Origin: Williamsia muralis NBRC 105860
Lineage (GTDB): Bacteria > Actinomycetota > Actinomycetes > Mycobacteriales > Mycobacteriaceae
DNA: 64,000 bases
Reading direction: 5' to 3'
NCBI RefSeq assembly: GCF_001598915.1
Contig: NZ_BDAP01000006.1
Location: 1 to 64,000, forward strand
Shown in pieces: positions 51,299-60,284 of the stretch. Within the stretch, counting starts at the first letter, position 1; every line of letters starts with the position of its first letter. The translations under genes were made by a program, and so were the position numbers. The notes beneath the pieces are model-generated. The model did not search any database. It had not been told where the DNA came from and saw only the letters and a list, made by a program, of their open reading frames with translations.

Positions 51299-51715
51299 AT
51301 GACATCTTCGACAGTGCAGCTGACGCAGCGACAGACCGACCGGCTCGCCTCCGAACAGGTGATCTGGCTGACAACCGTCAACTCATCGGGCGCACCTGTA
51401 CCCACACCCGTCTGGTTCTTGTGGTCGGGCGGTGAGTTCCTGGTGTTCAGCGCTCCGAAGACACCCAAGCTCGCGAACATCTCGCGCACGGGCGCAGTGG
51501 CGTTCAACTTCAACAGCACCGAACACGGCGGCGACGTCGCTGTGTTCCGGGGCAACGCCCGGTTGGACCCGGAAGGGCCGACGCCCGAGGAATGGGAACA
51601 GTACGTCGCGAAGTACGGTGGCGGCTTCGCGTCGCTCGACACCTCACCGGAGGAGTTCCGCGATCAGTATTCGACGCTGATCCGAGTGGTGCCGGAGCAC
51701 GTGCGGGGCTGGTGA
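51299..51715 (+). CDS. PPOX-class (split-barrel) FMN/F420-dependent oxidoreductase
   Basis: A 138-residue split-beta-barrel flavoprotein. The opening VIWLTTVNSSGAPVPTPVWFLW and the KLANISRTGAVAFNFN region are typical of the pyridoxamine-phosphate-oxidase-like families that use F420 or FMN in mycolic-acid bacteria. It may reduce a small organic substrate or bind haem; the cofactor cannot be fixed by eye. The start at 51299 is preferred over GTG 51290. Convergent with mycP, 8 bp apart. Confidence 0.82.
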   Translation: MTSSTVQLTQRQTDRLASEQVIWLTTVNSSGAPVPTPVWFLWSGGEFLVFSAPKTPKLANISRTGAVAFNFNSTEHGGDVAVFRGNARLDPEGPTPEEWEQYVAKYGGGFASLDTSPEEFRDQYSTLIRVVPEHVRGW

Positions 51716-51723
51716 GCCCGAGC

Positions 51724-53166
51724 TCAGTATTCCTCCGGTTCGAGCCGCCGTAGTCGTCGGGCAGGCAGGGATACCGCCCATCCTGCGACCAGTATCACCG
51801 CGCACACGCCGCCACCGATGATGGCAACCGTACGTGCGGAGTGGTCGGGCACAGGCGGCCGCACGGGAGGCGGAATCGCTTGTGACGCAGTCCAATCAGA
51901 CTTTTCGGGGGGTAGTTCGTACGTCAGGGCGGCAACCGGGTCGACAACGCCGTGGCCCACGGTGTTGTCGCGTCCGGTGCCCGGCGAATGCGCCGTCCTG
52001 GTGATGCGCTCGATCACCTCTGCGGCACTGAGTTCGGGGAACCTGGATCTGACCAGTGCCGCCACACCCGCGACGTAGGGCGCGGCGAAACTGGTGCCCT
52101 CCACTCGTACGGGGCCTTTCTCGGTGGACTGGGCATCAACGATCCTCCTGGATCCGCGGGCGCTGTCGAGACTGACGATCGCGGTTCCGGGAGCGGCGAC
52201 GCCCACCCATGGTCCCGCCAGACTGAATGGCGCCGGAGCCCCGCCGACCGAGTCGACCGCGGCAACGCTCAGCACATAGGGCGTGTACCACGCTGGGCTG
52301 GCGACCGTGGTGACCGTGTCCCAGCCGGCGAGGTCGGGGTCCGCCGGATCCGGCGGTGGATTCTGCTGCGCACACTGAGAATTGCTGACGAGGTTGCCCG
52401 CCGCCGCGACCACCACGACATCGCGGTCGAACGCGTACTTGACGGCGGCTCCCAGCTGCGCATCGTGGAGGTCACCACCGGCGGGGCCGCAGGCCACCTC
52501 GGAGATGTTGATGACGTCGGCGCCGAGGTTGACCGCACGCACAACGGCATGTGCGAGGGTCTGAACCGTGCCGAATCCTGTTCCGACGGTGGTCTTGTCG
52601 CGGGTCTCCGAGCGTCGGTCCTTGGCGACGAACGCGGCGCTGGACTGCCGGATCGCGATGATCGACGATTCGGGGGCAACGCCGCTGAAGGCGTCATCGG
52701 GGGACGGGACCGCAGCGATGATCCCTGCCACCAATGTGCCGTGACCGTCGCAGTCCTGGGTTCCGTCGGTGCGGGCGACGTAGTCGCCACCGGCGGTCAG
52801 TCGCGGCAGCCGCGGATGCCGGGTGACGCCGGTATCGATCACAGCGATCTTCTGTCCGGCTCCTCGGCTGAACCGCCAGGCGTCGGGTAGTCGCATCATC
52901 GTCTGCGCCGCCGACGGCACCTGCGGATCGGTGCCGGGCGACAGCACCGGTTCCGCGCACAAGGTGTCCTGCTCTGTCGGTTCGGGCGGACCCACGGGCG
53001 CGTCGCGGATGAGGGCGCGAGGATCAATCGAGGGCGGCGTGATGCCATGTGCCGGGACAGGCATGCTCGCCAGCACCACCAGGAACCCGACAGCCGACAG
53101 TGCTGCGATGCGAACGCGTGTGGACGTGGGGCGAGGATGGAAACGGGTCGACGCCGACGCACTCAC
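51724..53166 (-). CDS. mycP: Mycosin (type VII secretion subtilisin-like protease), ESX-4 type
   Basis: A 480-residue membrane-anchored S8 protease. A signal/anchor lies at about 20-40 (IAALSAVGFLVVLASMPVPAHG); the catalytic triad is Asp in KIAVIDTGV, His in CDGHGTLVAGI and Ser in EGTSFAAPYVAG, with the oxyanion Asn in VAAAGN; a C-terminal membrane helix (AIIGGGVCAVILVAGWAVSL) and basic tail follow. Mycosins stabilise and mature the ESX membrane complex. It starts with GTG at 53166, overlapping the eccD stop by 4 nt. The divergent placement of eccC relative to eccD-mycP is the ESX-4 arrangement. Confidence 0.93.
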   Translation of the reverse strand: MSASASTRFHPRPTSTRVRIAALSAVGFLVVLASMPVPAHGITPPSIDPRALIRDAPVGPPEPTEQDTLCAEPVLSPGTDPQVPSAAQTMMRLPDAWRFSRGAGQKIAVIDTGVTRHPRLPRLTAGGDYVARTDGTQDCDGHGTLVAGIIAAVPSPDDAFSGVAPESSIIAIRQSSAAFVAKDRRSETRDKTTVGTGFGTVQTLAHAVVRAVNLGADVINISEVACGPAGGDLHDAQLGAAVKYAFDRDVVVVAAAGNLVSNSQCAQQNPPPDPADPDLAGWDTVTTVASPAWYTPYVLSVAAVDSVGGAPAPFSLAGPWVGVAAPGTAIVSLDSARGSRRIVDAQSTEKGPVRVEGTSFAAPYVAGVAALVRSRFPELSAAEVIERITRTAHSPGTGRDNTVGHGVVDPVAALTYELPPEKSDWTASQAIPPPVRPPVPDHSARTVAIIGGGVCAVILVAGWAVSLPARRLRRLEPEEY

Positions 53167-54647
53167 AGGTCGCGGACCGCTGCATAGAGATTCATGATCC
53201 AGAACATCAACGGGACGATGGTCGCGATCAAGAGATACTCGATGATCTCGACTGTTCGCCGCACCACGGGCGAGAAGCTGGACCTCGGGGCAACCACGCC
53301 GCAGAGCAGCGCGGTCACGCTCACCGCCGCTGCCGCGCCGGCGGCCACGACAACATGATCGCCGGGTCCCAAGGCCATTTCTACTACCACGGCGGCGAAG
53401 CCGATCGCACCTGCGGCGATGAGAACGGCTGCTTGCGCGAGGTCGGCGTGTGATCTGCCGCGCAGGCACAGGACTGTGGTGATGATGAGCGCGAAAACCG
53501 TGCAGCGCCAACTGAAGTCGTCTGCAGGGTGGGCGACCAGGGCAATACCTGCGACCGCTGCGACCGCGGTGCCGGCGATGATGCCGGTGAGGTAGCGACC
53601 GGCGGTGTGCGCGCGGAGTTCCAGTGCGGCGGCCGACGGCAACGCCATCGCCCCGATTGCGCCGATGCCCTCGATGGCCGGGCGAGGCGCTGAATCGGCC
53701 GGGTCGATGGCGGCCCCGGCTGTGGGAACCGGCGGCAGTGGCAGTCGGGCGAGGGCGATCGTGAGGCGGGGCGCCATCGAGATGGCCAGTACCGCCCCAG
53801 CGCAGAGCGCCGCCCCGACCCGCACGGTGCCGGGCGACCACAGCAACTGGGCCGCTGCGGCGGCGGTGGCGAAGGCGGTTGCCGTGACAATCGCGGAATG
53901 GATCAGCGGCCCGGCTGTGGAGATCCGGTAGGACAGCACCGCGACGACGGCGGCGACGCAGCCACCGAGGGTGAGGTGGGCGGCGCCGAAGTCGCCGGGA
54001 GGCAACATCATTCCCGTTGCGAACGCGAGAGGAAACGAGCACAGCGAACACATCGCCGCCGTCGAGCGGTCGAGGTAGAAGCGACCCACGACAGCTCCGG
54101 CGACAACAAACGCCAGCGCCAGCAACCCGGTGACGATCGCAGGCCACAGGTCGCCGTACGCATTCCGTTGCTGGAGGAGGGCGAGAGCGGTGAGGGTGGA
54201 CGCGCCCACGGCCACCGCGTAGCCCATCGCCTGTGCCGCGCCCGCCGACCACCCGCTGGACTGGGCTCCACCCAGGCGCGCCACCGCATCGATGACGTCG
54301 TCGAACAGAACTGCGGTCTCGCGCGCCGGAACGGACCGGAGGATCAGCAGGTCCCCGTCGCGCACACCTGCCTCGGCGAGACTGCGTCCGGGCGCTATGG
54401 GGTCGTGGCCGACCCGGGAGAGCGTCCAGTGGTCGCGAACAGGTCCGGGACGTGCCTCCGAATCGTCGGTCTCCGGTGCGCGGGAGGTGATGAGCGACAC
54501 CAGATCCGGGATCAACGCCGCAACGGGAACCGCGGCGGGCAACCCGACGTCGAATTGGGTTGTGCCCCCGATGACGGAAACACGTGCAAGCGCCGGTTGG
54601 ATGCCGGCAGCAGCGTCCAACTCGGCCAAAAGATCGGCAGCGGTCAT
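53163..54647 (-). CDS. eccD: Type VII secretion membrane protein EccD (ESX-4 type)
   Basis: A 494-residue EccD. Residues 1-115 are the cytosolic ubiquitin-like domain (ARVSVIGGTTQFDVGLPAAV, WTLSRVGHDPIAP), and from about 130 there are 10-11 membrane helices that form the inner channel of the ESX complex. The ATG at 54647 is chosen at the start of the ubiquitin-like domain. eccB and the Esx substrate genes are not in the window and may lie beyond the integrated element. Confidence 0.93.
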   Translation of the reverse strand: MTAADLLAELDAAAGIQPALARVSVIGGTTQFDVGLPAAVPVAALIPDLVSLITSRAPETDDSEARPGPVRDHWTLSRVGHDPIAPGRSLAEAGVRDGDLLILRSVPARETAVLFDDVIDAVARLGGAQSSGWSAGAAQAMGYAVAVGASTLTALALLQQRNAYGDLWPAIVTGLLALAFVVAGAVVGRFYLDRSTAAMCSLCSFPLAFATGMMLPPGDFGAAHLTLGGCVAAVVAVLSYRISTAGPLIHSAIVTATAFATAAAAAQLLWSPGTVRVGAALCAGAVLAISMAPRLTIALARLPLPPVPTAGAAIDPADSAPRPAIEGIGAIGAMALPSAAALELRAHTAGRYLTGIIAGTAVAAVAGIALVAHPADDFSWRCTVFALIITTVLCLRGRSHADLAQAAVLIAAGAIGFAAVVVEMALGPGDHVVVAAGAAAAVSVTALLCGVVAPRSSFSPVVRRTVEIIEYLLIATIVPLMFWIMNLYAAVRDL

Positions 54648-54825
54648 GAATTTCCCCCCAAGGTCCCCACCAGTACCGAAGACCATAGCGAATGAGACCG
54701 ACAACCGTTGCCGTCGGATGACGTTTTCGCACCCTTGCGGGTGCCGCCGACGGAGTAATGGTGAATGATGGGCGGCCGGGGGAAGTTTCTGTTCCAGGGG
54801 TGGGGTAACAATCCATGATGTTCAG

Positions 54826-56325
54826 GTGACGGCAGGCACGACCGAAGGGTTTGTGCGGCGGGCACGCGTGCCTGCTCCACGCGCGCCCGGCGGCGAGGTC
54901 AATATTCAAGTGCCACCGGATGTTCCGCGTGTGGTTCCGGGCAGTCTGCTGATGAAGATGATGCCTGTGGTGATGGTGGTCGCCGTGGTGGGCATGATCT
55001 CGATGATGGTCGTGACCGGCGGCCGGAACATGCTGTCCAACCCGCTGTTCATGATGTTCCCGATGATGATGCTGATGTCGATGTTCGGCATGTACGCGGG
55101 TTCGGGCAATCGTGGTGGCAAGCGCGCCGCGGAGCTGAACGAAGAGCGCAAGGACTACTTCCGGTATCTGTGTCAGGTACGCGACGAGGTCCACGACACC
55201 GGAGCTGCTCAGCGTGAGGCACTGGAATGGAGTCATCCCGAACCGGCCGCTCTGCTGGGTGTCGTCGGCGGCCGGCGGATGTGGGAACGCCGGCGCGCCG
55301 ACAGCGATTTCGGCCATGTCCGGGTGGGCGTGGGATCGCAACGTCTGGCGACGCGTCTGATGCCGCCGGAGACGGGCCCACTCGAAGACATCGAGCCGGT
55401 GTCGGCGGTGGCGCTACGACGGTTTGTGCGAACGCATTCGGTTGTCCACGGCCTCCCGACGGCGGTGTCGCTGCGGGGCTTCCCAGCGATCAACATCGAA
55501 GGTGCCCGGCAGGAGACCCGGCAACTCGCGCGGTCGATGGTCCTGGAACTGTGCGCGTTCCACGGCCCCGATCAGCTGATGGTCGCGGTGGTGACTGCCG
55601 ACCCCGGCGCCGAATCGTGGGATTGGTGCAAGTGGCTGCCCCACGTGCAGCACCCATACGAGCGCGACGGTATGGGCTCGGCGCGGATGATCTACCGGTC
55701 GCTGACCGAGCTGGAGGACGACCTGGCCGTCGACCTCCTCGAACGTGGCCGGTTCTCGCGTTCGGCCCCACCGAGCGCCGGCCGGATCCAGCTGGTGATC
55801 GTGATCGACGACGGGTTCGTCTCGGGAGACGAACGGGTGGTCGGTGACGCGGGCATGGAGGCGGTCTCGATCCTCGATCTGTCGGCACCCCCGGACGGAC
55901 TCGCGGTCCGCCGGGGCCTACAGCTGGTGGTTCGGGACGGGAAGATCGGCGCGCGAAGCGCTTTCGGAGTCGAAGAGTTCGCGGACATGGATTCGCTGAC
56001 GGTGGCCGAAGCGGAGGCCTTCGCCCGATCGATGGCCCGCTATCGCCTGGCGACCGCAGCACAGATGGTGAATCTGGAACAGGAGGTCGCTCCGTCCGAC
56101 CCTGGTCTGATGAGTCTGCTCGGAGTCGCCGATGCCACCCGCCTCGACCCGCATCTGACATGGGCACCCCGCAGCGCGCGGTCGCGGCTGCGCGTCCCGA
56201 TCGGGTACTCCACCAGCGGTACGCCCGTGGAGATCGACATCAAGGAGGCAGCCGAGGGCGGGATGGGTCCGCACGGGCTCTGCATCGGTGCGACGGGGTC
56301 CGGCAAACCTGACTACGATCTATGA
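54826..56325 (+). pseudogene. eccC: EccC-type ESX-4 ATPase, truncated by element integration
   Basis: A 499-residue 5-prime fragment of eccC, which is normally about 1,200-1,350 residues with three FtsK-like ATPase domains. It starts with GTG at 54826. Two membrane helices lie at about 42-62 and 70-92, then the DUF-type stalk and the start of ATPase domain 1. The coding sequence stops being EccC exactly within the Walker A motif: CIGATGSGK is present, and the expected Ser/Thr and downstream domain are replaced by PDYDL and a stop at 56325 that belong to the inserted DNA. All ATPase domains are therefore lost unless the element excises. The remaining part should be found at the far side of the element. 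Confidence 0.92.
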
Positions 56326-56337
56326 CACTATTAGTGA
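56290..56337. other. Left attachment junction (attL) of the integrated element
   Basis: Here eccC sequence (CGACGGGGTCCGGCAAA, encoding TGSGK) passes into AT-richer foreign DNA (CTGACTACGATCTATGACAC). The large serine recombinase begins 13 bp after the hybrid stop codon, the usual distance of such an integrase from its own attachment site. The crossover dinucleotide lies somewhere in the last eccC-matching bases, but it cannot be fixed without the right junction. Confidence 0.75.
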
Positions 56338-57756
56338 ATGAGTGTTTCCGCCGGTGTGTACGTCCGCATAAGTAGGGACAAGGTAGGCAACAAGGCGGGT
56401 GTTGAGCGCCAGACCGAAGATTGCCAAGAGCTGGCCACTCGACTCGGGTGGGATGTTTTAAATGTTTACGAGGACAACGACATTTCCGCATACTCCGGTA
56501 AAAAACGGCCGGGTTACGAGGCGATGCTTTCGGACATCCAGAGCGGTCTTATAGACGGGGTGTTGGCGTGGCACACTGATCGGCTGCATCGTTCCATGAA
56601 CGAGCTCGAGAGGTTCATCGAGATTGTCACAGCGCACGGTGTCGAAATTGGGACCGTTCAAGGCGGCGAGATCGATTTGAGCACGGCCTCGGGCAGAATG
56701 CTCGCTCGGATCCTGGGTTCGGTGGCGCGGCAAGAGAGCGAACACAAGGGCGAGCGAATTCGACGTGCACGTCAACAGCAGGCCACTAGGGGTGGATGGC
56801 ATGGAGGGCGGCGATGCTTCGGTTACGAGGCCGACGGCATGACGGTCCGGCGCGACGAGGCTGCCGAGGTGCTGCGGATGGCCAACGCTATTATCTCCGG
56901 GCTTTCGCTCCGAGCAGTAGTTAGCGACTTGAAGGCGCGCGAGGTTCCGACCGCCGGGGGCGGAGCGTGGACCTCTACAACGGTCAGGGAGCTGCTCTCG
57001 TCGCCGAGAGTCGCAGGGCTCAGTTCGTATAAAGGTAAGGTCGTCGCCCAGGCAAGCTGGCCAGCACTAATACCGGAGGAGCTATGGCGAGGTGTCGTTG
57101 CGCTCTTTTCCGACCCGTCTCGGAAGACGAACTATGTCGGCGGTGCAGTGAAGTGGTTGGGGTCGGGACTATATCGGTGTGGAGTGTGCGGATCGCTCGA
57201 CGTGCGGGTGGGCACCGTAGAGGGGCGAAAACGGTACCGGTGCCGTAACAGGACGCCTGACGGGCCGCGAGTCCATGTCGGGCGCGATGCAGTGTTGCTT
57301 GACGCGTACGTGGAAGACCTCGTGGTGGCCAGGTTGTCGCGACCTGACTTCGCGGTATCCCTCCCAAGTGCAAGCGCCGAGATCGACGTTGTGGAGCTGC
57401 GCGAAAAGAGATCGATATTGACACTGCGGCTCGACCAGCTTGCGCAGGCGTTCGCAGACGGCAATATCAGTCTGTCGGTGCTCACAACCGCGTCTACAAG
57501 GCTGGAGACCGAGGTTGAGACCATCGCGAGCACGTTAGCGAAGTCGGCGTCACAGAGCGCATTCGCCGACGTTTACGGAACCGATGACATTCGTTCTCTC
57601 TGGCAGGCAATGAACTTGGAGAAGAAGCGGACGATCTTGGACGCCCTCGTCACGGTGACGATCAATCCGACCAAAAGCGGGCGCACAACAGATGGCACGT
57701 ACTTCCGGCACGAAGACATCGGAATCGATTGGAAGGTGCTTTCGTCCGACGGCTGA
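56338..57756 (+). CDS. Large serine recombinase (integrase)
   Basis: A 472-residue large serine recombinase. Catalytic domain residues 1-145: the nucleophile Ser12 in YVRISRDKVG, the LAWHTDRLHRS arginines and SVARQESEHKGERIRRA. The recombinase domain (about 155-265, RRCFGYEADG to LIPEELW) and a zinc ribbon (CGVCG at about 281-284, further Cys at 302) follow, then a coiled-coil motif region (EIDVVELREKRSILTLRLDQL) that controls synapsis. Size and layout resemble the phiRv1/Bxb1-type integrases. The ATG at 56338 sits 13 bp from the eccC hybrid stop. It integrates one att pair without host factors; excision would need a small partner protein. Confidence 0.95.
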   Translation: MSVSAGVYVRISRDKVGNKAGVERQTEDCQELATRLGWDVLNVYEDNDISAYSGKKRPGYEAMLSDIQSGLIDGVLAWHTDRLHRSMNELERFIEIVTAHGVEIGTVQGGEIDLSTASGRMLARILGSVARQESEHKGERIRRARQQQATRGGWHGGRRCFGYEADGMTVRRDEAAEVLRMANAIISGLSLRAVVSDLKAREVPTAGGGAWTSTTVRELLSSPRVAGLSSYKGKVVAQASWPALIPEELWRGVVALFSDPSRKTNYVGGAVKWLGSGLYRCGVCGSLDVRVGTVEGRKRYRCRNRTPDGPRVHVGRDAVLLDAYVEDLVVARLSRPDFAVSLPSASAEIDVVELREKRSILTLRLDQLAQAFADGNISLSVLTTASTRLETEVETIASTLAKSASQSAFADVYGTDDIRSLWQAMNLEKKRTILDALVTVTINPTKSGRTTDGTYFRHEDIGIDWKVLSSDG

Positions 57757-57930
57757 ATTGTCGCGCCCTAGTGGCTATTAGCTGGTATCTTCGTTTACAA
57801 GCGCCAGGGTTGACGCAGGTTGGCAGTCAAGCACACAAGCCCTGGAACAACGTGCAGCAGAGAGACACCTTCTGGTGAACCTCCGCGAGGGCCGAGAGCG
57901 CCAACGTCTCGCTCGTCCTCGGGGGTAGTT

Positions 57931-57948
57931 CACAGCATTCAAGCTGTG
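57931..57948 (+). promoter_or_regulatory. Small inverted repeat upstream of a short ORF
   Basis: CACAGC and GCTGTG arms with a 6-base spacer, 8 bp before the GTG of the 76-residue ORF. It may be an operator or an RNA hairpin close to the ribosome site. The 57757-57930 stretch shows no supported gene. Confidence 0.35.
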
Positions 57949-57956
57949 GAGTCTCT

Positions 57957-58187
57957 GTGTCTGAAGAAAAAAATCCCTCCGAAGCCTGGCGCTCGGAGCG
58001 ATCCCGGTTCGCATCGCTGAGTCGTTCCCGGCATCCGCGAGATCCGGATGTGTTGGCCGCAAGACAAAAAATGGCCAGTCTCAAGTGGTTGGCGGATGTC
58101 GAAGCGCTCGCGGCGAAAGCGCCTGCCTTGTCCGAGGAGCAGAGGGACCGGATCGCCGGTCTCCTGCTGTCCGGTGGGGGCAAGTGA
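57957..58187 (+). CDS. Small helical protein of the mobile element
   Basis: A 76-residue protein with GTG start, basic N-terminus (SEAWRSERSRFASLSRSRHPRDP) and two amphipathic helices (VLAARQKMASLKWLADVEAL and LSEEQRDRIAGLLLSGG). Short ORFs of this pattern are frequent beside Rep genes in actinobacterial integrative elements. It lies 200 bp after the integrase on the same strand. Function unknown; an excision or replication accessory role is possible by position only. From 58188 to 58411 no gene is supported. Confidence 0.65.
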   Translation: MSEEKNPSEAWRSERSRFASLSRSRHPRDPDVLAARQKMASLKWLADVEALAAKAPALSEEQRDRIAGLLLSGGGK

Positions 58188-58411
58188 CCGATGTTGTTCT
58201 GCGGAAGAAGCAGCTCCGATACGCTTCAATCCTCTGAGGTTGTAGGACGTTCCGGTCGGGTCCCCTCGCCGTCAACTCGAAGCCGCACTCGGGCGGGTGA
58301 TTCCGCGACCGCTGCGTTTAAACCCTCTGGGAAGCAACTTGAGTGGATCTTTGTCCTTGGGTACCAGGGTCTGCGCATGCAGACACAGACTCGCTCTAGT
58401 GGTGATAGAGG

Positions 58412-58912
58412 GTGAGAAATCAAAGGCCCTCGGACCGCCGGAGTCCAGATCTCTGTATCAACAGCGAACCTCGCACTGAAAAAGAGTTTCGTCGGTGTAG
58501 TCAGTGTGGACATCTCAAGCAAGTAGATGATTTCGCGGTCGACCGTTCGACCGAGTCCGGAAGGCGTGGCACCTGCGCAGCGTGCCGGGCCAGTTATGAC
58601 CACGCTTGCTACCTGAAGATGACCCCGGGTCTTTCGGGATACAAGACACGTTGCAAGGCGTACGGCTTGCCGGTGGTGATAGAACACTTCACCCGCGAAC
58701 AGCTGATAGATCGCTACGGCAATGAGTGCTACCGCTGTGGTGGGCCTTTCGAGCAGCTTGATCATGTCCTATGCGTCAGGGCGGGCGGTCCCCACACGCT
58801 GGCGAACACAAGACCTATCTGCGCCCGCTGCAATCAGCAGAAGTATCAGGCCGTCGACCGTCTGGTGATCGCTCGGATGCGAACTGATGTGGCGAACCGC
58901 AGAGCGGCGTAG
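58412..58912 (+). CDS. HNH endonuclease (recombination endonuclease VII-like)
   Basis: A 166-residue nuclease. Two zinc-finger halves precede the core (RRCSQCGHLK and GTCAACRASY), followed by the HNH core: ECYRCGGPFEQLDHVLCVRAGGPHTLANTRPICARCNQQK, shown here only by its parts CYRC, LDHV, N and CARCN. The zinc cysteines and catalytic His are all in place. Similar proteins occur in phages, where HNH nucleases help terminases cut concatemers, and in plasmids. It starts with GTG at 58412 and ends 4 nt before a possible Rep start. Confidence 0.85.
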   Translation: MRNQRPSDRRSPDLCINSEPRTEKEFRRCSQCGHLKQVDDFAVDRSTESGRRGTCAACRASYDHACYLKMTPGLSGYKTRCKAYGLPVVIEHFTREQLIDRYGNECYRCGGPFEQLDHVLCVRAGGPHTLANTRPICARCNQQKYQAVDRLVIARMRTDVANRRAA

Positions 58913-58916
58913 ACGG

Positions 58917-60284
58917 GTGCTGTCTGCGGTCCCAACCTCCCGTCCGCCAGTCGTCGTCCAAGATGAACACTTCGATGATGCCGGAACCTGTTTTTACGAA
59001 AGAACGGATGCCAGAGCACTCCGCCGGGTTGCGCAGTCACTGACCACGGACGAGGCGATCAACGGGTGTGGGCGGACGATCCCGAGGGGACCACGAGGTA
59101 GCGCCGGAGAGGTCCTTCGGACCACTATCCACTGTGGCCGGAAGTGGCTTTGTCCAATGTGCGCGTTCGCCGAATCGAAGCGAGAAGAGGTGCGAGTCCA
59201 TCGCAGGTTGCGTGGGTGGACCCGTCTTGGTGGGTCGGTAGCACTCCTGACCTTGTCTCAGTGCCACACCGTTTCCGATGGACTGGAGGTCCTTTGGGAC
59301 CGGTCGGATGCTGCGTGGTCGGCAGTGACTCAAGGATCGGGTTGGCGGCGAGATCGGCAGCAGTTTGGCATCAAGGGCTTTCTTCGGTTCACCGAGGTCG
59401 TCCACACGCCGAAGTCTGGGTGGAATGTCCACTCGCATGTGCTGCTTCTGCTGACCGAGTCGCTAAGCGAAGGCGCGCTGGCCGGGTTGAAGACGGCTGT
59501 CGCACATAGGCACATTCGTAGCCTTCGCGACAACGGCGGCGGCGCGGAACTAACCGGTCAGGACATCAGGGAGATGCAAGAGGGAACGGAGTACTCGCTG
59601 GCCGGGTACCTGACGAAGGGCACACAGGTGAGAAGGCGGTCCCTAGACGGCAGCAGAACACCGATGGCGATCCTCGAGGATGTCCACCGATACAGCGGGG
59701 ACCTCGACCTGTGGAACGAATATTCCAGTGTCGTCAGTGGGACTAGGAAGGTCCAGTTCACCACGTCCAAGAAGATCGACGAGCTTTGCGGACTGACTGA
59801 TGATGGGCGGTCTGCGGGGTTGTCTGTGGAAGGTAGGGAACTGTTAGTACCTGATTACCCTCCGACAGTTCCGACAGTTCCGGCGTGTCCAGGAGAGGCA
59901 ATACGAACGCCACCCGTGAGTGGGCTGTACCACCCACTACCTGGGTTTAGTCGCATGAGGCCCCTTATAGATCAAGAAGGAGAGCAGGTGGCTGGCTCCG
60001 CCTCGACCTGTGGCACCCGGGAACGGCACTCGTGGCGTCGAAGTACAGGTATGTACCCGAGAAGTGCCACATGTGCTGGGGCGCTCGAACGAACCGAATT
60101 AGAGGTCGAGACTGGGTGGACCGTGGACGTTACCCGTTCGGCCAGACAGGAGGAAAAATGTCAGATACTCAGACGCCCGGCAGTTTTGGCGACGTCGGTG
60201 ACCGAAGTTCGGATGGGCGTAGAGCTCCCATTGTTTTCCTTGAACCACGGTGCCGCGTCTGTCGGCTCGACAACGTCCGGCTGA
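58917..60284 (+). CDS. rep: Rolling-circle-type replication initiator (Rep)
   Basis: A protein of about 455 residues. CGRKWLCPMCAFAESKR is the cysteine motif found in actinobacterial Rep proteins; SGWNVHSHVLLLL holds the HxH (HUH-like) metal motif; and EGTEYSLAGYLTKGTQ carries the catalytic tyrosine region. Such proteins nick one strand at a double-strand origin and start rolling-circle replication. GTG 58917 (4 nt after the HNH stop) is used here; ATG 58887 is also in frame. The last 80 residues lack family features and overlap the next gene by 127 bp, so the true end may be earlier through sequence drift or a frameshift near 59,980. Confidence 0.85.
   Translation: MLSAVPTSRPPVVVQDEHFDDAGTCFYERTDARALRRVAQSLTTDEAINGCGRTIPRGPRGSAGEVLRTTIHCGRKWLCPMCAFAESKREEVRVHRRLRGWTRLGGSVALLTLSQCHTVSDGLEVLWDRSDAAWSAVTQGSGWRRDRQQFGIKGFLRFTEVVHTPKSGWNVHSHVLLLLTESLSEGALAGLKTAVAHRHIRSLRDNGGGAELTGQDIREMQEGTEYSLAGYLTKGTQVRRRSLDGSRTPMAILEDVHRYSGDLDLWNEYSSVVSGTRKVQFTTSKKIDELCGLTDDGRSAGLSVEGRELLVPDYPPTVPTVPACPGEAIRTPPVSGLYHPLPGFSRMRPLIDQEGEQVAGSASTCGTRERHSWRRSTGMYPRSATCAGALERTELEVETGWTVDVTRSARQEEKCQILRRPAVLATSVTEVRMGVELPLFSLNHGAASVGSTTSG

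Noticed and set aside
51724-55341. 1205-codon minus-strand frame across mycP, eccD and eccC
   Set aside because: Only the part below 53166 is mycosin; the upstream part is antisense or out of frame to eccD.
58191-58415. 74-codon plus-strand frame after the small element ORF
   Set aside because: Ser/Arg-rich, no ribosome site and no family; the stretch is left as non-coding.
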